Shown: positions 41,839 through 50,398 of the stretch, one piece after another
How positions within the stretch are numbered: the stretch's first letter is position 1
Layout of the letters: the number at the start of each line of letters is the position of its first letter
DNA from: an uncultured Lachnospiraceae bacterium
GTDB taxonomy: Bacteria > Bacillota > Clostridia > Lachnospirales > Lachnospiraceae
DNA: 64,000 nucleotides
Assembly: GCA_910583965.1 (NCBI GenBank)
Contig: CAJUAE010000008.1
Span: forward strand, 9,787 to 73,786
Direction of reading: 5' to 3'
Position numbers and translations under genes: made by a program
Notes under the pieces: model-generated
The model's input: the letters and a program-made list of their open reading frames with translations, nothing else
Database searches by the model: none
Told to the model about the DNA's origin: nothing

Positions 41839-44541
41839 GTGGTTTTGGACAGAAACAAACAATCAAAACAAAGTGGTATCATTCATGAGATTATTGACCA
41901 TACATTTTCCGATAACAGTTTTACAAGAAATCACGCAAAGAGAAATGCAGTGATACAGATTGTAATTGCGACAATTGCATTTATTTTTCTAGTGCGTATC
42001 TTTCCAATGGGATTAGTAAAAAACCATACAATATCACGACAAAGCGCCTACAAAGAAAATGGAAAAGTGGTGCGTACAGAAGCACAATTTACTGCCTCAG
42101 ACAAAAAACTTCAGACCATTTATTTTACTGATGCACATATTGAGCATATTATATTGTATTTAAAATGCAAGATTGAACCAAAGTTTGATGGTATGGAAAG
42201 TGTTGTATTTCGGTTGTATAATGAATCCTTTTCCTGTATTTATGAGGAGGAGGCAGACAGCAGAGCAATAGAAAAAAAAGGATTTTTGAAAGCAACGCCC
42301 AATCTGGATGTGGAAATTGAGAAACCTTATTATTATGAGATTTTAATACAAGAGTCAAGCCATGCAACTTACTGGCTACCTGTGGCGGACAGAGATGCGT
42401 TGGGACAGACAGAGAACAGTACACTTTATATTGATGGAATTATCAATGAGGAAGTCAGTCTTATCGCTGATTTTGACTATACACAGTCATTGGGTGTGAT
42501 TGGTATTATAGTGCGCCAATTCATAGTTATACTTGTTGCGCTGGGTATTTATCTATTGATGCTTGTGTTGTTATGGCTGTATGATCGTTATTTGGAAGCA
42601 TATGCAGACCCAATTTGGAAGTTCATGCGTATTGGAATTGGTGGATTGAGCCTTTTGACCACTGTTGCGTTGATTTTCTTTGCAGTGGTGTTCAATCGTT
42701 TTGGTGGAGGGATATGGGACAGACTCTTTTTTTTGACAGGCATTTTGGTGGCGGAAATTTGGCTTATAAGTTTTTTGATACGTCCTTCCAAAATCTATTT
42801 TCAGCAAAAGGATTGTAGGCTTGTTGTAGGAAAGAAAATGTGTCTTGTTTGGCGCAATTATCTTCAGACAGTAAGTTTTGGTCTATTGTTTTATGCTTTG
42901 TGTCAATATGCCAACGCAGACAGAAATTATTATCATGATACCAATACAAGGTGGATGCTTATTTTTCTGGCAATTGCTTTTTTAATGAATTATCATGAGA
43001 AACACTTTATTAATGCAATCAGTGCAATTTGGTTGATTGTAGGAATCATAGGTTCTGTTTTTTACTGCAATCCTGTGAGGGCAGATGAAAAAGAATTGTT
43101 GCTTGCGCGTCTTACCTGTGGAGTTGTTCTGACATGGGGGTTTTTGTTCATTGTGATTTTGTTAGAGTGGCTATCTGCAAAGAAAACAAAACGGAAAAAA
43201 AAGAATTGGGTTCATATTATCAATAAAATTACGCAAAATAAACAACAAACCTTGTTTGTTGTCTTGTGGGTTTTGTTTGGCGTACTGATGGTTGCATACC
43301 GATTTGAAAAAACATGGGTTTTCACAGCAACTTTGCCATTTGTGGTATTTCTGTTCACGCACAATACACCTGCAAAGTTAAATCGGTTTCTAAGGAATTT
43401 TTGTAATGGTATTTTTGTTAGCTTTGCGTTGGTGACGCTGTTTTGTCTAATGCACAGACCACATCATTATTGGATGGTATATCGCTATGGTGGGATATTT
43501 CATACAGTGGCCTGTACTGGTATGTATCTAGCTGTAGTGTTTGGTGCAGCGATGGCAAAACTTTATGGAAAGTTAAAGACCAAAAAGCATTATGTGTGGC
43601 ATGGCTGCCCAGAGTACTTTGTGGTAGCTTGTGTGACAGGATTTATATTGCTTACAATGTCCAGAACAGCATTTCTTACAGTGGCGGTGACATTGCTTGC
43701 AGTGGTAGTGCTAAGCGCAGTTGTATACCGCAAAAACTTTGGAAGAATTTTGTCGGAGATTGGCATTTTGATGGCGATTTGTCTTGTCAGTTTTCCAATG
43801 GTGTTTACTGCGGTAAGAATGATTCCAGCAGTGGTTAATAAACCAGTGCGCTATGATATTGAATTTCAGGATAAATCTTTTATGATTTATGAGGGAGACC
43901 CTATTAACTCAGATAAATATATGACTGTGCCTCGCTTTTTTAACACTCTTTTTGGTCGTTTTCAGACACAAGAGCAAGCAGCCATTGATATAAAAGGGAT
44001 TGTGTTAGAGGAGGCAGGAGAACTTGCCTTTGTCGGTGCTGGACTTGCTGGACTGGACAGGCGAGTGGCAGACGAAAATACAGGAGAAGTAACGAGTACG
44101 AAGACGGATATTTCCAATGGCAGATTTATGATTTTTAAGGATTATTGGAACGCGATAACGTTTCAAGGACATCCCAAAATGGGACCAAAGGACCAAGCGG
44201 GTTCGGAATATGCACATGCGCACAATTCCTATCTACAGGTAGCGTATAATTTTGGCGGAATAGCTGGTATTGTTTTCCTAGTCTTATGTGCACTGACACT
44301 TTGGAGATCGATCGGTCTCTATTTAAAATATGGAAAAGAGTATACAATGTTTATCATACCATTTGCGTTGGTGGTTGTATTTGGCTTTGAAAGTTTGACA
44401 GAATGGGCATACCATCCATGCATTTCACCAGGGTTTAGTTTTATATTAATGCAGGTGGTATTAATGCGAGATTGCAGGGATAGGGCGGTGCCACAGAGAG
44501 AGAAAAAACCGCAGAGACAAAGAGCTGGGAGGCAGGAGTAA
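41839..44541 (+). CDS. O-antigen ligase family membrane protein
   Basis: Polytopic protein of 900 residues. Residues ~35-55 form a first membrane segment, ~60-220 a beta-rich extracytoplasmic domain, then about twelve segments. The WaaL/Wzy_C-type core lies in the second half, with TMSRTAFLTVAVT, a long periplasmic loop (about 665-790) and its hallmark AHAHNSYLQVAYNFGGIAG (the H-N-x-x-L motif), then segments to the end. Members ligate or polymerise lipid-linked glycans, or glycosylate proteins (PglL). The extra N-terminal domain is unusual. GTG start; TTG 41845 is an alternative. Confidence 0.82.
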   Translation: MVLDRNKQSKQSGIIHEIIDHTFSDNSFTRNHAKRNAVIQIVIATIAFIFLVRIFPMGLVKNHTISRQSAYKENGKVVRTEAQFTASDKKLQTIYFTDAHIEHIILYLKCKIEPKFDGMESVVFRLYNESFSCIYEEEADSRAIEKKGFLKATPNLDVEIEKPYYYEILIQESSHATYWLPVADRDALGQTENSTLYIDGIINEEVSLIADFDYTQSLGVIGIIVRQFIVILVALGIYLLMLVLLWLYDRYLEAYADPIWKFMRIGIGGLSLLTTVALIFFAVVFNRFGGGIWDRLFFLTGILVAEIWLISFLIRPSKIYFQQKDCRLVVGKKMCLVWRNYLQTVSFGLLFYALCQYANADRNYYHDTNTRWMLIFLAIAFLMNYHEKHFINAISAIWLIVGIIGSVFYCNPVRADEKELLLARLTCGVVLTWGFLFIVILLEWLSAKKTKRKKKNWVHIINKITQNKQQTLFVVLWVLFGVLMVAYRFEKTWVFTATLPFVVFLFTHNTPAKLNRFLRNFCNGIFVSFALVTLFCLMHRPHHYWMVYRYGGIFHTVACTGMYLAVVFGAAMAKLYGKLKTKKHYVWHGCPEYFVVACVTGFILLTMSRTAFLTVAVTLLAVVVLSAVVYRKNFGRILSEIGILMAICLVSFPMVFTAVRMIPAVVNKPVRYDIEFQDKSFMIYEGDPINSDKYMTVPRFFNTLFGRFQTQEQAAIDIKGIVLEEAGELAFVGAGLAGLDRRVADENTGEVTSTKTDISNGRFMIFKDYWNAITFQGHPKMGPKDQAGSEYAHAHNSYLQVAYNFGGIAGIVFLVLCALTLWRSIGLYLKYGKEYTMFIIPFALVVVFGFESLTEWAYHPCISPGFSFILMQVVLMRDCRDRAVPQREKKPQRQRAGRQE

Positions 44542-44545
44542 CATT

Positions 44546-46420
44546 ATGAAATTGTTGAATCAGATAAATGTACAGCTTTTGCAGAGAAGAGTTGTGCTTG
44601 TGATACTGGATATTATGACAGTATGCATTGCAAGCATAGCACCGCTGTGGTTTCGCTTTGAATTAAACTACAGAGATATTCCAGAAGTGTATTTAAGTTC
44701 TGCATGGAACTTTATGATAGCCAATGTTGTGATAACCTTGATTGTGTTTTATTTTTTTAAGCTGTATCACAGCCTTTGGGCATTTGCAGGGACCGCAGAA
44801 GTACAAAATATTTTGGCGGCCTGTATTTTGAGTGCAATTTTTGACTTTCTTGGAATGAAGCTTATGCAGTATCCGATTCCTAGAAGTTATTATTTTACGT
44901 ATGCATTAGTATTGACAGGAATAACAACTTGCACGCGTTTTTCCTATCGAATTATACGCAATATGCGCCACAAGGCACAGAATAAAAAGAATGGTACACG
45001 CGTGATGATTATCGGTGCCGGTGATGCTGGGAATACTGTGATTAAGGAGATTACAAACAGTAGTTACAGCACAATGACAATCAAGTGTATTATTGATGAC
45101 GACGAGGGAAAATGGGGTAGATTTATACAAGGTATTAAAATTGTGGGAGGGCGAGACAGGATTGTGGAGTACGCTGCATTGTATGGTATTGACGAGATTT
45201 TTATTGCAATACCCTCGGCGAATCGTGCAACCATGAAAGCTCTTGTAGAAATCTGTAAGGAGACGAGCTGCAAATTGCGGACCCTGCCAGGGATTTATCA
45301 GCTTGTGAATGGTGAAGTCAATGTCAGCAAATTAAGAGATGTAGATGTTGAAGACTTGTTGGGGAGAGATCCTATTAAGGTTGATTTGGATTCTATTTTA
45401 AATTATGTTCGGAATCAGACAATTATGGTGACAGGCGGGGGCGGTTCTATTGGAAGTGAGTTGTGTCGTCAGATTGCAGGGCATAAACCAGCGCGACTGA
45501 TTATTGTCGATATTTATGAGAACAACGCCTATGAGATACAGCAGGAATTAAAGCACAAATATCCAAATCTTGATTTGGTGGTATTAATTGCTTCTGTGAG
45601 GAATACAAACCGAATTAACAGTATTATGGAAGAATATCGCCCAGATATTATCTATCATGCAGCGGCGCATAAGCATGTGCCACTTATGGAGGTTAGCCCT
45701 AATGAGGCGATTAAAAACAATGTCTTTGGCACATGGAAAACAGCACAGGCTGCAGTGCAAAATGGCGTGAAGAAATTTGTGCTCATCTCAACGGACAAAG
45801 CAGTAAATCCCACGAATATTATGGGGGCAAGTAAGCGTATTTGCGAGATGGTAATACAGACTTTTAATCGTCATTATGACACAGAGTTTGTGGCAGTTCG
45901 TTTTGGAAATGTGCTCGGCAGCAATGGAAGTGTAATTCCATTGTTTAAGACTCAAATTGCAGCAGGTGGTCCAGTTACTGTTACACATCCAGATATTATC
46001 CGATATTTTATGACAATTCCTGAGGCGGTGTCACTTGTGCTTCAGGCGGGGGTCTATGCAAAAGGAGGAGAGATTTTTGTCTTGGATATGGGGGAGCCGG
46101 TTAAGATATTGGATCTTGCAAAAAATCTGATAAGACTTTCTGGATATAAAGTTGACGAGGATATTAAGATTGAATTTACTGGATTAAGACCTGGTGAAAA
46201 GCTGTACGAGGAGCTTCTAATGAGTGAGGAAGGTCTGATGGATACGGAAAATAAACTAATTCACATTGGTAAGCCAATTGAATTTGATGAGACATTATTC
46301 TATGTGCAGCTTAATAATTTAAAACGTGCAGTAGAAAATGAATGTGATGATGTGCGCTCCTTAATACAAGAAATAGTGCCCACTTACGCACCCAAAAATG
46401 AGAATTCGTCACAGGATTAG
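44546..46420 (+). CDS. UDP-GlcNAc 4,6-dehydratase, membrane type (PglF/CapD-like)
   Basis: Retaining dehydratase that makes UDP-4-keto-6-deoxy-GlcNAc at the membrane. 624 residues: four N-terminal membrane segments, a CoA-binding-like Rossmann domain (GAGDAGNTVIKEI near 152) and a second Rossmann domain with TGGGGSIGSELCRQ near 294, HAAAHKHVPLMEV, STDKAVNPTNIMGASKR (Met replaces the SDR tyrosine, as in PglF) and GLRPGEKLYEELL. The stop codon TAG is supplied by the hairpin cassette at 46415. Starts a module with the PglE- and PglC-like genes. Confidence 0.93.
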   Translation: MKLLNQINVQLLQRRVVLVILDIMTVCIASIAPLWFRFELNYRDIPEVYLSSAWNFMIANVVITLIVFYFFKLYHSLWAFAGTAEVQNILAACILSAIFDFLGMKLMQYPIPRSYYFTYALVLTGITTCTRFSYRIIRNMRHKAQNKKNGTRVMIIGAGDAGNTVIKEITNSSYSTMTIKCIIDDDEGKWGRFIQGIKIVGGRDRIVEYAALYGIDEIFIAIPSANRATMKALVEICKETSCKLRTLPGIYQLVNGEVNVSKLRDVDVEDLLGRDPIKVDLDSILNYVRNQTIMVTGGGGSIGSELCRQIAGHKPARLIIVDIYENNAYEIQQELKHKYPNLDLVVLIASVRNTNRINSIMEEYRPDIIYHAAAHKHVPLMEVSPNEAIKNNVFGTWKTAQAAVQNGVKKFVLISTDKAVNPTNIMGASKRICEMVIQTFNRHYDTEFVAVRFGNVLGSNGSVIPLFKTQIAAGGPVTVTHPDIIRYFMTIPEAVSLVLQAGVYAKGGEIFVLDMGEPVKILDLAKNLIRLSGYKVDEDIKIEFTGLRPGEKLYEELLMSEEGLMDTENKLIHIGKPIEFDETLFYVQLNNLKRAVENECDDVRSLIQEIVPTYAPKNENSSQD

Positions 46421-46454
46421 TACACCCGCAAAAGCGGACAAATGGGTGCTAGAG
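46415..46454 (+). repeat. Hairpin cassette overlapping the PglF-like stop codon
   Basis: GATTAGTACACCCGC, AAAA, GCGGACAAATGGGTGCTAGAG: relative of the 14594-14721 cassettes. Its GATTAG start provides the last codon and stop of the preceding gene, so insertion or repair here set the protein's C-terminus. Confidence 0.7.
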
Positions 46455-46508
46455 TGCATAAAAAGACAGCTTCTCGGAGTTTATAGAGCAGAACAGGAGG
46501 AAAATACA

Positions 46509-47648
46509 ATGAATGATAGAAAAAGAATTTATCTGTCCAGTCCTACCATGCATGGGGATGAACAACAATTTGTAGCGGAGGCATTTAATACAAATTGGGT
46601 GGCACCTTTGGGACCCAATGTCAATCATTTTGAGGAGGAGATGGCAGCATATACAAAATGTGGATATGCTGCGGCTTTAAGTGCTGGGACTGCGGCGATT
46701 CATCTAGGACTGAAACTTTTAGGGGTAGAACAAGGAGATATTGTTTTTGTTTCGTCGCTTACTTTTTCAGCGAGCTGTAATCCAATTATATATGAGAAGG
46801 CAGAACCCGTTTTTATAGATTCAGAACCAGATACATGGAATATGTCTCCTTATGCATTAGAGAAAGCATTTGAAAAATATCCTACTCCTAAGGCGGTTAT
46901 TGTCGTACATTTGTATGGAACTCCTGCCAAAATGGATGAAATTTTGCAAATTTGTCAGAGACATCATGTGCCAGTGATTGAGGATGCAGCAGAGTCGCTT
47001 GGCTCTACATATGATGGGAAATATACAGGAACTTTCGGGCAAATTGGTATTTATTCCTTTAATGGAAATAAAATTATTACAACTTCTGGAGGAGGAATGC
47101 TTGTCTCCAATGAGGAGGCTCTTGTGCAGGAGGCGCGAGTGCTTTCAACACAGGCAAGAGACCCAGCAAGGCATTACCAGCATTCAAAAATTGGTTATAA
47201 CTACCGAATGAGCAATGTTCTTGCGGGAATTGGCAGGGGGCAGCTTATGCATCTTGATGAGCATCTGCGATTAAAGAAGGCAATCTATACTAGATACAAG
47301 GAAGCGTTTGCTGATATTGATGAGATTGCAATGAATCCATTAAACCCGCGGGGGGAGGCAAACAATTGGTTGTCGTGCATGACAATCAAAGAAGGCAGTT
47401 GTGTGACACCAGATTTGGTGATGGATGCGCTCGAAGCAGAAAATATTGAGTCACGTCCTATTTGGAAACCAATGCATTTGCAGCCTATATTTTCGGAGTA
47501 TGATTTTTTTAGTCATAATGAAGGCAAAGTCAGTGTCAGTGAAGATATTTTTGTGCGTGGCGTGTGTCTGCCGAGTGACATTAAAAATACAGAGGCAGAT
47601 ATGGAGAAAGTAATTTGTATTGTGAGACGTTTGTTTGAAGGTTCGTAG
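46509..47648 (+). CDS. UDP-4-keto-sugar aminotransferase (PglE/EpsN-like)
   Basis: DegT-family PLP aminotransferase, 379 residues, converting the PglF product to UDP-4-amino-4,6-dideoxy-GlcNAc. It has IYLSSPTMHGDEQQFV, NTNWVAPLGPNV, ALSAGTAAIHL, IEDAAESLGSTY, the catalytic lysine near 186 in SFNGNKIITTSGGGM and KIGYNYRMSNVLAGIGRGQ, all of EpsN/PglE type. AGGAGG 8 nt before ATG 46509. It is one of three DegT aminotransferases in the window, each tied to a different sugar pathway. Confidence 0.92.
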   Translation: MNDRKRIYLSSPTMHGDEQQFVAEAFNTNWVAPLGPNVNHFEEEMAAYTKCGYAAALSAGTAAIHLGLKLLGVEQGDIVFVSSLTFSASCNPIIYEKAEPVFIDSEPDTWNMSPYALEKAFEKYPTPKAVIVVHLYGTPAKMDEILQICQRHHVPVIEDAAESLGSTYDGKYTGTFGQIGIYSFNGNKIITTSGGGMLVSNEEALVQEARVLSTQARDPARHYQHSKIGYNYRMSNVLAGIGRGQLMHLDEHLRLKKAIYTRYKEAFADIDEIAMNPLNPRGEANNWLSCMTIKEGSCVTPDLVMDALEAENIESRPIWKPMHLQPIFSEYDFFSHNEGKVSVSEDIFVRGVCLPSDIKNTEADMEKVICIVRRLFEGS

Positions 47649-47659
47649 GAGTTGATCAT

Positions 47660-48310
47660 ATGTATCGGAAATATATCAAACGGCTGCTAGATATTTTGAT
47701 AGCGCTCATGGCGCTGATTCTACTTAGTCCTGTGCTGTTGGTAGTCGCAATACTTGTTCGCATAAAACTTGGTGCGCCAATTATTTTTCATCAGGATAGA
47801 CCCGGATACCATGAGAAGATTTTTCGGCTTTGCAAATTCCGAACAATGACTGACGCGCGTGGTGCAGATGGTGAACTGTTGCCAGACGCAGTCAGACTGA
47901 CAAAATTTGGAAGAATGTTGCGGGCGACAAGTTTTGATGAGCTTCCTGAATTGTGGAATATCTTAAAAGGAGATATGAGTTTAATTGGTCCGCGTCCGCT
48001 TCTTGTAAGCTATCTGCCATATTATACGAAAGAGGAGCGGCTTCGCCATACTGTCAGACCCGGGTTGACAGGACTTGCGCAAGTTCGTGGTAGAAATTTG
48101 TTAGACTGGGATACACGGTTTGCAACAGATGTAGAATACGTAAGAAATTTAACATTTACACTCGATGTAAAAATATTTTTTCTAACAATCCGAAAAGTGT
48201 TTGTGCATGAGGATATTGTGGTAGATACCAATCAGGCAGAAGGTAATTTTGCTGAAATTAGAAAGGCGAAACAGAAGGCAGAAGCCGAAAAAAGAGAGGT
48301 AGAGACATGA
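47660..48310 (+). CDS. Short initiating sugar-phosphate transferase (PglC-like)
   Basis: Monotopic phosphoglycosyl transferase of 216 residues: one N-terminal re-entrant membrane helix, FHQDRPGYHEKIFRLCKFRT, the catalytic Asp93-Glu94 in TSFDELPELWNIL, SLIGPRPLLVSYLPYY and GLTGLAQVRGRN. Same size and order as C. jejuni PglC, which moves diNAcBac-1-phosphate to undecaprenyl phosphate. TAGGAG ribosome site; the stop overlaps the ATP-grasp start (ATGA). It primes a second glycan, separate from that begun by the WbaP-like protein. Confidence 0.92.
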   Translation: MYRKYIKRLLDILIALMALILLSPVLLVVAILVRIKLGAPIIFHQDRPGYHEKIFRLCKFRTMTDARGADGELLPDAVRLTKFGRMLRATSFDELPELWNILKGDMSLIGPRPLLVSYLPYYTKEERLRHTVRPGLTGLAQVRGRNLLDWDTRFATDVEYVRNLTFTLDVKIFFLTIRKVFVHEDIVVDTNQAEGNFAEIRKAKQKAEAEKREVET

Positions 48311-49299
48311 ATCTTTTAATCTTAAGCTGTGGGACAAGAGATAAAGTGGTTCAATATTTTAGGAAGACATTTGAGGGAGAAGGAAGAATTATCTGTACAG
48401 ATTGCAGTCCTTATGCGCCTGCGCTGTACGAGGCAGATGCGCATTATATTGTGCCGCGGATTACAGAACCGGGATATCTTGAGGTTATATATGAGATTTG
48501 TAGAAAAGAGTCAATTACAGGGGTGCTCTCACTCATTGATCCAGAATTGTCTTTGATTGCGGCACACAAAGAGCAGTTTGCGGCGCTGGGAGTGACAGTG
48601 ATTGGCTCGGAATATGCACTGTGTGAACGCACATTAAATAAATGGGAGCTGTATTGTTGGATGAAGGAACATAAATATCCCTGTGTAAAAACATATGTAT
48701 CCTTGGAGGAATTTCGTCGGGCATTGGATCAAGGTGAGATTGCGTTTCCAGTGTTTGTAAAGCCAATGAAAGGTAGTGCTAGCATACAAATTGCAAAAGC
48801 GCAAGATTGGGAAACAGCAGCATTTTTATTCTCGCATGGTGAGCAAATGATCATACAAGAATATATGACTGGACAGGAAATTGGAGCAGATGTCTATATT
48901 GATTTGGTGAGCGGAGAAGTTGTATCTATTTTTACCAAAAAGAAATTGGTAATGCGGGCTGGTGAGACAGATAAAGCGATATCCTTTTTTGACGAAAACC
49001 TAAACAACCAGATAACACAGTTTGTCCGTGAGAATGGTTTTGCAGGACAGATTGATATTGATTTGTTTGTGCAGGATGGCGTGTATTACTTCTCAGAAGT
49101 AAATCCGCGCTTTGGAGGTGGTTATCCACATGCATATGCTTGTGGTGTTGACCATATGACGTTGATAAAAAATAATCTTTTGGGTATTGCCAATCCAATT
49201 AGAACAACCCCTTATCCAGAAAATCAGGTTATGATGAAATACTGTGAAATTATGCTATTAGACGCAACAAAGCCAGAAAAGGAACGCCAATATGAATAA
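48307..49299 (+). CDS. ATP-grasp ligase in the bacillosamine-like module
   Basis: ATP-grasp enzyme of 330 residues resembling the carbamoyl-phosphate-synthase-large-chain-like group: N-terminal pre-ATP-grasp part (LILSCGTRDKVVQYF), then PVFVKPMKGSAS (lysine of the ATP site), EQMIIQEYMTGQEIGADV, and the metal site FSEVNPRFGGGYP. It sits in the slot where pglD, the bacillosamine N-acetyltransferase, is usually found. Since ATP-grasp ligases form amides, I suggest it acylates the 4-amino group with an amino acid or other carboxylate; the substrate is unknown. Confidence 0.8.
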   Translation: MNLLILSCGTRDKVVQYFRKTFEGEGRIICTDCSPYAPALYEADAHYIVPRITEPGYLEVIYEICRKESITGVLSLIDPELSLIAAHKEQFAALGVTVIGSEYALCERTLNKWELYCWMKEHKYPCVKTYVSLEEFRRALDQGEIAFPVFVKPMKGSASIQIAKAQDWETAAFLFSHGEQMIIQEYMTGQEIGADVYIDLVSGEVVSIFTKKKLVMRAGETDKAISFFDENLNNQITQFVRENGFAGQIDIDLFVQDGVYYFSEVNPRFGGGYPHAYACGVDHMTLIKNNLLGIANPIRTTPYPENQVMMKYCEIMLLDATKPEKERQYE

Positions 49300-50398
49300 A
49301 ATATTGATTTTGGCAAACTCTGCAAGCGGACTTTACGATTTTCGGAATGAATTGATTCTGGAATTGCTGAAAGTGTATGAAGTACATATCAGTCTTCCAG
49401 ACAAAGAACAGGTGCCACAGCTTGCTGAGGAAGGTTGTAGAATGCATCATACAGCAATTGATAGACGCGGTGTCAATCCAGTGCGCGACTTGAAACTTTT
49501 ATACAGTTATTGGAAACTGATTTATCGCATCAAACCCAAGATAGTTCTTACGTACACAATTAAACCTAACATTTATGGAAATATTTGTTGTCGGTTGCAA
49601 GGAGTGCCCTATATTGTCAACATTACAGGACTTGGATCTGCATTTGAAAATGGAGGAGTAATACAAAAAATTGTGACAATACTTTATCGAGTTGCGCTAA
49701 AGAACGCTGCGTGTATTTTTTTTCAGAATCAAGAGAACCAAAGGATTTTTGTACAGTTTCGTATTTGCGGCAAAAAGAGCAGGCTGGTGTCCGGTTCTGG
49801 GGTAAATCTTGACAGACATTGTGTTCAGGAATATCCTTTAGAGGAAGAACACATGATATTTTTGTACGTCGGTAGGATTATGAAAGAGAAAGGAATTGAT
49901 GAGTTACTGTATACAGCAGAGGCCGTTCACAAAGAATATCCGAAAGTGTTATTTCAACTGGTGGGAAATTATGAGGAGAATTATAAGGAGAAAATAATGC
50001 GCGCGCAGGCAAATGGCGTTTTGGAACTAATTGGATATCAGAAAGACATCACTCCATTTTATCAGAGGGCCTCCGCAGTGCTAATGCCAAGTTACCATGA
50101 AGGAATGTCAAACGTGATTCTTGAGGCAGCGGCAAGTGGTAGACCTGTTCTCGCAACAAATATTCCCGGCTGTCGTGAAGGCTTTGAAGATGGGATAACC
50201 GGATTTGGATTTCCGCCGAAAGACCAAGAGGCGTTGCTTAGTGCTGTTGTCCGTTTTATCAAACTGCCTTATGAAGAACGTGTGCAGATGGGAAGACATG
50301 CACGCGAAAAGATGGAGCGGGAGTTTGACCGAAAAAAAGTGGTACAAGCTTATCTACAAGAAATACAGAGCGCAGGAAAGGAGCATACTTTAAAATGA
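49292..50398 (+). CDS. GT4 family glycosyltransferase (PglA-like)
   Basis: A 368-residue GT-B enzyme with the start ILILANSASGLYDFRNELI, the acceptor-side TYTIKPNIYGN and NITGLGSAFENGG, and the donor-side FLYVGRIMKEKGIDELL and YHEGMSNVILEAAASGRPVLA. These are the marks of the PglA/CapM group, which add the second sugar to a PglC-made lipid-linked bacillosamine. Overlaps the ATP-grasp gene by 8 nt and the next gene by 4 nt, so it belongs to the same translational unit. Confidence 0.9.
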   Translation: MNKILILANSASGLYDFRNELILELLKVYEVHISLPDKEQVPQLAEEGCRMHHTAIDRRGVNPVRDLKLLYSYWKLIYRIKPKIVLTYTIKPNIYGNICCRLQGVPYIVNITGLGSAFENGGVIQKIVTILYRVALKNAACIFFQNQENQRIFVQFRICGKKSRLVSGSGVNLDRHCVQEYPLEEEHMIFLYVGRIMKEKGIDELLYTAEAVHKEYPKVLFQLVGNYEENYKEKIMRAQANGVLELIGYQKDITPFYQRASAVLMPSYHEGMSNVILEAAASGRPVLATNIPGCREGFEDGITGFGFPPKDQEALLSAVVRFIKLPYEERVQMGRHAREKMEREFDRKKVVQAYLQEIQSAGKEHTLK

